Source: Pseudomonadota bacterium (lineage in GTDB: Bacteria > Pseudomonadota > Gammaproteobacteria > Burkholderiales > Burkholderiaceae_B). From it: 10,268 nt of DNA. Shown one piece after another: positions 5,773 through 10,268 of this stretch. Made by a program: the position numbers and the translations under genes. Position 1 is the first letter of the stretch. Each line of letters opens with the position of its first letter. The stretch spans positions 1 to 10,268 of the forward strand of contig JAEWJD010000369.1 in assembly GCA_023386765.1 (NCBI GenBank). Reading direction: 5' to 3'. The notes beneath the pieces are model-generated. The model searched no databases. It was given only the letters and a program-made list of their open reading frames with translations, and was not told where the DNA came from.

Positions 5773-8493
5773 TCAATGGGCCTGTTCCCAGTTCTGGCCC
5801 ACGCCGATTTCGGCTACCAGCGGCACCCTCAGTTCGGCGACCTCGCTCATCAGGCGGGGCACCATCTCGCGCACACGCTCGACCTCGTCGTCGGGGGCCT
5901 CCAGCACCAGTTCATCGTGAACCTGCATGATGAGCCGGGCCTGCAGCTTGTCACCGACCAACCAGTCCTGCACCGCCACCATGGCCATCTTGATCAGGTC
6001 GGCGGCCGTGCCCTGCATCGGCGCATTGATGGCGGCCCGCTCCGCACCCTGACGGCGCGGACCGGAAGCCGCCCGGATATCCGGCAACTGCAAGCGGCGG
6101 CCGAACACGGTCTCTACATAGCCCTGCTCGCGCGCGAGCAGGCGGGTTTCGTCCATGTAGCGCGCCACCCCCGGATAGCGGGTGAAGTAGCGGTCGATGT
6201 AGGCCTGCGCGGCATCGCGCGTGATGCCCAGATTCGAAGCCAGGCCGAACACGCTCATGCCATAAATCAGGCCAAAGTTGATGGCCTTGGCTGCGCGGCG
6301 CTGCTCACTGCTGACCTCCGTGAGCGGCACGCCGAACACCTCGGACGCCGTGGCGCGGTGGATGTCCTCGCCGGCGGCAAAGGCACGCTGCAGATTCGCA
6401 TCGTCGGAAACATGCGCCATGATGCGCAGCTCGATCTGCGAGTAGTCGGCCGACAGCAGCTGCCGCCCCTGGCCGGCGACGAAGGCTTCGCGCACGCGGC
6501 GCCCGGCTTCGGTGCGGACAGGGATGTTCTGCAGATTGGGATCCGAGGACGCAAGCCTGCCGGTGATGACGGCGGTCTGCGAATAATGCGTATGCACCCG
6601 CCCGGTGTCCGCGTTGATCATGCGCGGCAGCTTGTCGGTGTAGGTGGACTTGAGCTTGGACAGGCCACGGTACTCGAGCAGCACCTGCGGCAACGGGTAG
6701 TCCTGGGCCAGTTTGGACAGCACCTCCTCATCGGTCGAAGGCGCGCCGCCGGCGGTCTTGCGCACCACCGGCATCCCCATACGCCCGAACAGGATCTCGC
6801 CCAATTGCTTGGGCGAATTCAGATTGAACGGCTGCCCGGCCAGCTCATAGGCGCGCTGTTCCAGCGTGAGCATCTCGCGGCCCAGGGCGTGACTCTGGCG
6901 GCCCAGTTCCTGGGCGTCGACCTTCACGCCGTTGCGCTCGACCACCACCAGCACGCGCGAGACTTCAAGTTCCAGGCGATAGATGCGCTCCAGCCCCTTG
7001 TCGGCAGCCACCAGCGGACGCAGGGCATGATGCAGCTGCAAGGTGAAATCGGCATCTTCCGCGGCATAGAATCCGGCTGTCTCGGTTGCCACTTCATCAA
7101 AGCCGATCTGCTTGGCCCCCTTGCCACACAGGTCTTCGTAGTTGACGCCACTGCGGCCCAGGTAACGTTGCGCCAGATCATTCAGGCCCACGCCACGGTG
7201 CGACTCCAGCACGTAGGCCTGCAGCATGGTGTCTTCGGTGATACCTCGCAACGCCAGCCCTTCATTGGCGAACACATGCGTGTCGTACTTGGCATGATGC
7301 AGCAACTTGGGGCGCGCGGGATCCTGCAGCCAATCGCGCAGGCGTTCCAGTACTTCCTGCTTGGGCAGCTGCACGCCGGCCTCCGGGCCTCGGTGTGCCA
7401 GGGGCAGATAGCAGGCCTGCCCGGGCGTGACCGACATGGACATGCCCACCAGCCGTGCCTGCATCCCATCCAGCGAAGTGGTCTCGGTGTCCAGTGCCAC
7501 CAGCTCCGCCTGGTTCAGGCGCTCCAGCCAGGCCTCGAACTGCGGCCACTCGGTGATGATCTCGTAATCGGCCTCAAGCGGCGCGGCATGGGCGGCCGCC
7601 ACCACGCGGGCATCCCCCGCAGGCACGCGCTCAGCATCACCCGAGAGCTCACGCAGCCAGGTGCGAAACCCATAGCGGTCGTACAGCTCGTTCAGGGTCG
7701 CGGTATCCACCGTACCCATGGCCAGCTCTTCGGGCGAGGACAGCACTGCGCTCAGGTCGCAGTCGTCCTTCACGGTGAGCAGCTGCCGCGTCAACGGAAA
7801 ATTGGGGATGGCCTCACGCAAATTATTGCCTGCCACACCCTTGATGGCATCGGCATGCGCCACCAGATTGTCGATGGTGCCGTATTCGGTCAACCACTTG
7901 ACGGCCGTCTTGGGCCCGACCTTGGTCACCCCGGGCACGTTGTCCACGGTGTCGCCCACCAGCATCAGGTAGTCGACAATGCGTTCTGCCGGCACGCCGA
8001 ACTTGTTGACCACACCGGCTTCATCCAGCGGCTCGCTGGTCATGGTGTTGACCAGCGTCACCTGCGGATTGACCAGTTGGGCCAGGTCCTTGTCTCCCGT
8101 GGAGACGACCGTGTGCCACCCCTGTTCGGTGGCGCGCAACGCAAGCGTGGCGATGATATCGTCGGCCTCTACCCCTTCCACCGCAAAGACCGGCCAGCCC
8201 AGGGCCCGCACGGCCGCATGAATGGGCTCGATCTGGGCCGCCAGATCAGGCGGCATGGGTGGACGGTGCGATTTATATTCGGGGTAGAGGTCGTCGCGAA
8301 AGGTCTTGCCGCGCGCATCGAAAATACATGCGGCATACTCTGCCTGGTGGTCTTGGACCAGTTTGCGCAGCATATTGATGACGCCGTACAGCGCCCCGGT
8401 CGGTTCGCCCTGGGCGTTGCGCAGATCCGGCATCGCATGGAAAGCGCGGTACAAGTAACTCGAACCGTCTACCAGCAACAAGGTTTTTTTCAT
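5773..8493 (-). CDS. polA: DNA polymerase I
   Basis: Full-length DNA polymerase I, 906 residues, for Okazaki-fragment processing and repair synthesis. Domain order is standard. The 5'-3' nuclease (about 1-285) has Asp9, the FDARGKTFRDD segment, GVEADDIIATLA, STGDKDLAQLV and GDTVDNVPGV. The 3'-5' exonuclease (about 310-495) has its acidic residues present: Asp335/Glu337 (DTET), Asp404 (KYD) and Tyr476/Asp480 (YAAED), so proofreading should be active. The polymerase (about 520-906) has motif A SADYSQIELR (Asp683), motif B RRAAKAINFGLIYG (Arg732, Lys736, Tyr744) and motif C QVHDELVLE (His859, Asp860). The open frame extends 31 codons further to 8586, but family proteins begin at MKKTLLLVDGSSYLYRAFHA, so I place the start at 8493. 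No clear Shine-Dalgarno precedes it. The start is divergent from the LOG gene with almost no intergenic space. Confidence 0.97.
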   Translation of the reverse strand: MKKTLLLVDGSSYLYRAFHAMPDLRNAQGEPTGALYGVINMLRKLVQDHQAEYAACIFDARGKTFRDDLYPEYKSHRPPMPPDLAAQIEPIHAAVRALGWPVFAVEGVEADDIIATLALRATEQGWHTVVSTGDKDLAQLVNPQVTLVNTMTSEPLDEAGVVNKFGVPAERIVDYLMLVGDTVDNVPGVTKVGPKTAVKWLTEYGTIDNLVAHADAIKGVAGNNLREAIPNFPLTRQLLTVKDDCDLSAVLSSPEELAMGTVDTATLNELYDRYGFRTWLRELSGDAERVPAGDARVVAAAHAAPLEADYEIITEWPQFEAWLERLNQAELVALDTETTSLDGMQARLVGMSMSVTPGQACYLPLAHRGPEAGVQLPKQEVLERLRDWLQDPARPKLLHHAKYDTHVFANEGLALRGITEDTMLQAYVLESHRGVGLNDLAQRYLGRSGVNYEDLCGKGAKQIGFDEVATETAGFYAAEDADFTLQLHHALRPLVAADKGLERIYRLELEVSRVLVVVERNGVKVDAQELGRQSHALGREMLTLEQRAYELAGQPFNLNSPKQLGEILFGRMGMPVVRKTAGGAPSTDEEVLSKLAQDYPLPQVLLEYRGLSKLKSTYTDKLPRMINADTGRVHTHYSQTAVITGRLASSDPNLQNIPVRTEAGRRVREAFVAGQGRQLLSADYSQIELRIMAHVSDDANLQRAFAAGEDIHRATASEVFGVPLTEVSSEQRRAAKAINFGLIYGMSVFGLASNLGITRDAAQAYIDRYFTRYPGVARYMDETRLLAREQGYVETVFGRRLQLPDIRAASGPRRQGAERAAINAPMQGTAADLIKMAMVAVQDWLVGDKLQARLIMQVHDELVLEAPDDEVERVREMVPRLMSEVAELRVPLVAEIGVGQNWEQAH

Positions 8494-8509
8494 GGTTATA
8501 AAGGCAGAG

Positions 8510-9175
8510 ATGGACACACCCGCCGACAAACAAATTCCGGTGATTATGTCAGAGATACGGGCCGCCGCCGAAAAGCTGGCGGACATCGGCCCGGCTGTCA
8601 GCGTCTTCGGCAGCGCCCGTGTGAGTCGTGATTCCCCATACTACGCCACCGCCAGCGCCATTGCGGCAGCCTTCGCGCGCGAAGGCTTCGCCGTGATCGC
8701 CGGTGGCGGCCCCGGCATCATGGAGGCAGCCAACAAAGGCGCTTTCGAGGCCGGTGGCACCAGCGTGGGGCTGAACATCAGCCTGCCCCACGAGGCACAT
8801 CACAACGGTTTCCAGACCATCTGTCTTTCGTTCGAGTACTTTTCTTCGCGCAAGACGGCCTTCTTCATGCACAGCATGGCCTATGTCTCGCTGCCAGGCG
8901 GTTTCGGCACCATGGACGAGCTTTTCGAGGCCCTCACGCTGATCCAGACCGGCAAGGTACCACCGGCACCCATCGTGCTGGTCGGCAGTGAGTTCTGGCA
9001 CGGGCTGGTCGACTGGATGGCTGATCAGTTGCGCGCCAACGGCATGATCGGTGCCCAGGATCTGGATCTCTTCATTATTGAAGACGACCCCGAAAAAGTC
9101 GTGCGCCATATTGTGGAGTTCCACCGCAAGCAACAGTCCGAGCAGGCCCAGTACGCCCCATCGCTGCCCGCCTGA
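8510..9175 (+). CDS. LOG family (TIGR00730-type) Rossmann-fold nucleotide phosphoribohydrolase
   Basis: Cytosolic protein of the LOG (Lonely Guy)/lysine-decarboxylase-like family. Members hydrolyse nucleoside 5'-monophosphates or cytokinin riboside monophosphates to free base and ribose 5-phosphate. The family signatures are present: VFGSARV (32-38), GGGPGIMEAANKGA (65-78), SRK with Arg114/Lys115, and PGGFGTMDE (129-137), which holds the nucleotide-binding loop and catalytic glutamate. At 221 residues it is typical of the longer bacterial form with an extra N-terminal helix. Three in-frame ATGs compete: 8492 (overlaps the polA start codon), 8510 (AAAGG 5 nt upstream) and 8546 (GGTGA close upstream, beginning MSEIRAAAEK). 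I prefer 8510, moderately. Older labels such as lysine decarboxylase are misleading. The native substrate cannot be told from sequence. Confidence 0.9.
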   Translation: MDTPADKQIPVIMSEIRAAAEKLADIGPAVSVFGSARVSRDSPYYATASAIAAAFAREGFAVIAGGGPGIMEAANKGAFEAGGTSVGLNISLPHEAHHNGFQTICLSFEYFSSRKTAFFMHSMAYVSLPGGFGTMDELFEALTLIQTGKVPPAPIVLVGSEFWHGLVDWMADQLRANGMIGAQDLDLFIIEDDPEKVVRHIVEFHRKQQSEQAQYAPSLPA

Positions 9176-9236
9176 GGGCGTCTGCAGTAATTCAGGCCGA
9201 TATCTGCAGGGCCGGGCACAGGGCAAGGACGCCCTC
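9174..9236 (+). other. Inverted repeat downstream of the LOG gene, possible structured 3' end
   Basis: GAGGGCGTC (9174-9182), beginning in the LOG stop codon, is perfectly complementary to GACGCCCTC (9228-9236). Between them CTGCAG occurs twice (9182-9187 and 9204-9209) and can pair with itself as an inner stem. The outer loop is 45 nt and no T-run follows at once, so it is not a standard intrinsic terminator. It occupies most of the 97-bp gap before the next gene. Confidence 0.35.
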
Positions 9237-9272
9237 TCGCTAAGGTGATGTTTTCCACAACCAGGAAGATCC

Positions 9273-9911
9273 ATGCCTTTGCGCCGGCGGCGTCCGTGCC
9301 GCCCACCTGCCTTCCGCCTTGCCGCCGCCCTGCCGGCGGTCCTGCTTCTGTCCTTCTGCATGGCCGGCAAGGCCATGGCCGCCCCATCCTGGGACGGTGC
9401 GCTGGAAGGCCTGCTCGGGCAACTCCTGCAGCACGAATACCGACACAGCAGCTCCAGCGGCACGAGCGCCCAGACCACCACCATACGCCTCGGCCTGGGC
9501 CAGCCTGGCAGCACCCCTGCCTGGCCCATCCCGCCCGGCCCCGACCTCCCCGAGCCCGCCATGCCGAGGATGCCCGAGCCCGCCCTTCCCCCGGCCGCCT
9601 TCCCCTCCGCCTTCGATCCGCCCCTGACGCCGGGCAAGCCACAACGCATCCTCAACGCCCAGGGCGAAGGCTGGTACTCCCACGTCCAGGTGGATATCCT
9701 GCAACGCCGCAACGACCAAGTCTGCGCGCGCTTCGTGCGCGCAGACACCCTGGTCATCGCCGGTTGCGTGCGTGCCAATGACCGCATGGCCCGCAACCTG
9801 GCGCAGTACCTGCTCGACAAAAAGCAGCTGCGCGTCTACCTGGATCACCGCGTGCGCTATGCCTCCCTGGGCCGCCTGGATACCTTCCGCATCACGCGCC
9901 TGGAACCCTGA
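9273..9911 (+). CDS. Exported proline-rich protein of unknown function
   Basis: I do not recognise this 212-residue protein. It starts with a basic n-region (RRRR, residues 4-7), a hydrophobic core (about 16-29) and an AMA-AP sequence that fits signal peptidase I cleavage after residue 36, so it is probably periplasmic or secreted. There is no lipobox. A short Gly/Ser/Thr-rich stretch (about 58-80) is followed by a proline-rich linker (78-121) with repeated PEPA-like units. The C-terminal ~90 residues (125-212) look like a small folded domain, basic, with Cys151 and Cys165 placed to form a disulfide. The ATG at 9273 is preceded by AGGAAG with good spacing. It follows the LOG gene by 97 bp on the same strand and converges on typA. 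The coding call is supported by the ribosome site, signal peptide and sensible protein composition; function is unknown. Confidence 0.78.
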   Translation: MPLRRRRPCRPPAFRLAAALPAVLLLSFCMAGKAMAAPSWDGALEGLLGQLLQHEYRHSSSSGTSAQTTTIRLGLGQPGSTPAWPIPPGPDLPEPAMPRMPEPALPPAAFPSAFDPPLTPGKPQRILNAQGEGWYSHVQVDILQRRNDQVCARFVRADTLVIAGCVRANDRMARNLAQYLLDKKQLRVYLDHRVRYASLGRLDTFRITRLEP

Positions 9912-9930
9912 CTCCCTTTCCCATCCAGCC

Positions 9931-9964
9931 TAAAAAAAACGCCCCTTTCAGCGAAAGGGGCGTT
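9931..9964 (-). terminator. Strong intrinsic terminator of typA
   Basis: A perfect 12-bp stem (9938-9949 with 9953-9964, arm AACGCCCCTTTC) with a 3-nt loop is followed on the - strand by eight T residues (A-run at 9932-9939 on +). It lies 23 bp past the typA stop. On the + strand, just after the exported-protein gene, the stem is followed only by TTCT, so it may work bidirectionally but is clearly built for typA. Confidence 0.9.
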
Positions 9965-9987
9965 CTGACTACCGGCTACGAGACGTC

Positions 9988-10268
9988 TCAGGCGTGCTCG
10001 CGCGCAGCACGGCGACGCTCATGCTCCTGCAGGTAGCGCTTGCGCAAACGAATGGACTTGGGCGTGATCTCGACCAGCTCATCATCATCGATGAATTCCA
10101 CCGCGTACTCCAGCGTCAGCTGGATCGGCGGCACCAGGCGCACGGCTTCGTCGGTACCCGAGGCACGCACGTTGGTCAGCTGCTTGCCCTTGATCGGGTT
10201 GACCACGAGATCATTGTCGCGGCTGTGGATGCCGATGATCATGCCTTCATACAGCGGCTCGCCGGGGC
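9988..10268 (-). CDS. typA: Ribosome-associated GTPase TypA/BipA, C-terminal end only
   Basis: Last 92 residues of TypA/BipA, an EF-G-like translational GTPase that binds the 70S ribosome and is needed for growth at low temperature and other stress. The fragment is the family's characteristic C-terminal domain: YEGMIIGIHSRDNDLVVNP, KGKQLTNVRASGTDEAV, LVPPIQLTLEYAVEFIDDDELVEITPKSIRLRKRYL, and a basic tail ending REHA. The frame stays open to the right edge, so the gene continues outside the window; the ATG at 10242 is an internal methionine, not the start. It is convergent with the exported-protein gene, separated by the intrinsic terminator. Confidence 0.96.
   Translation of the reverse strand, partial: PGEPLYEGMIIGIHSRDNDLVVNPIKGKQLTNVRASGTDEAVRLVPPIQLTLEYAVEFIDDDELVEITPKSIRLRKRYLQEHERRRAAREHA

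Noticed and set aside
5689..8631. A 980-codon open frame on the + strand, antisense to almost all of polA
   Set aside because: The polA frame has every catalytic motif in place, while the antisense protein is rich in His, Gln, Arg and Leu with no recognisable motifs. In GC-rich genomes third-position G/C bias removes stop codons from the antisense frame, so long shadows are expected.
8549..9848. Long - strand frames (423 and 202 codons) opposite LOG and the exported-protein gene
   Set aside because: Both are antisense to LOG, whose family motifs are clear. Opposite the exported protein, the + frame has a good ribosome site and a signal peptide, while the - frames have no coherent domain.

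Overview
The window is GC-rich, densely packed chromosomal DNA with the gene content and protein sequences expected of a betaproteobacterium. The closest impression is of the Alcaligenaceae (Bordetella/Achromobacter type). That placement rests on recognising protein sequence style, not on a search. I see no phage, IS, CRISPR, tRNA, rRNA or plasmid signature, and base composition looks even. The genes are mostly core or housekeeping.

Layout, left to right. A 5'-truncated queH (epoxyqueuosine reductase, + strand) ends 6 bp from the convergent sdaA (L-serine dehydratase, - strand). sdaA is divergent from a Na+/phosphate cotransporter fused to a PhoU-like domain (+), across a 186-bp intergenic region. 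The cotransporter converges on a - strand group of three genes, read right to left: polA, a histidine-rich ZIP-family metal transporter, and a dienelactone-hydrolase-family enzyme. polA is divergent from a LOG-family gene (+), with start codons only about 16 bp apart. A small proline-rich exported protein of unknown function (+) follows. It converges, through a strong intrinsic terminator, on the 3' end of typA/bipA (-), which runs off the right edge. No stretch longer than 186 bp lacks a gene.

The genes do not form one pathway: they cover tRNA modification, amino-acid catabolism, phosphate and metal transport, DNA repair, nucleotide metabolism and a translational GTPase. Only the ZIP and hydrolase genes, 38 bp apart, look like a possible two-gene transcription unit.

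I found no convincing new multi-gene system. The points most worth a second look are small: a perfect hairpin plus T-rich tail inside the last codons of sdaA that looks like the queH terminator; an AT-rich near-perfect palindrome overlapping a TATAAT box upstream of the ZIP gene; a Lys in place of the last Glu of the ZIP HExPHE motif; the very tight polA/LOG divergent start region; and the uncharacterised exported protein.
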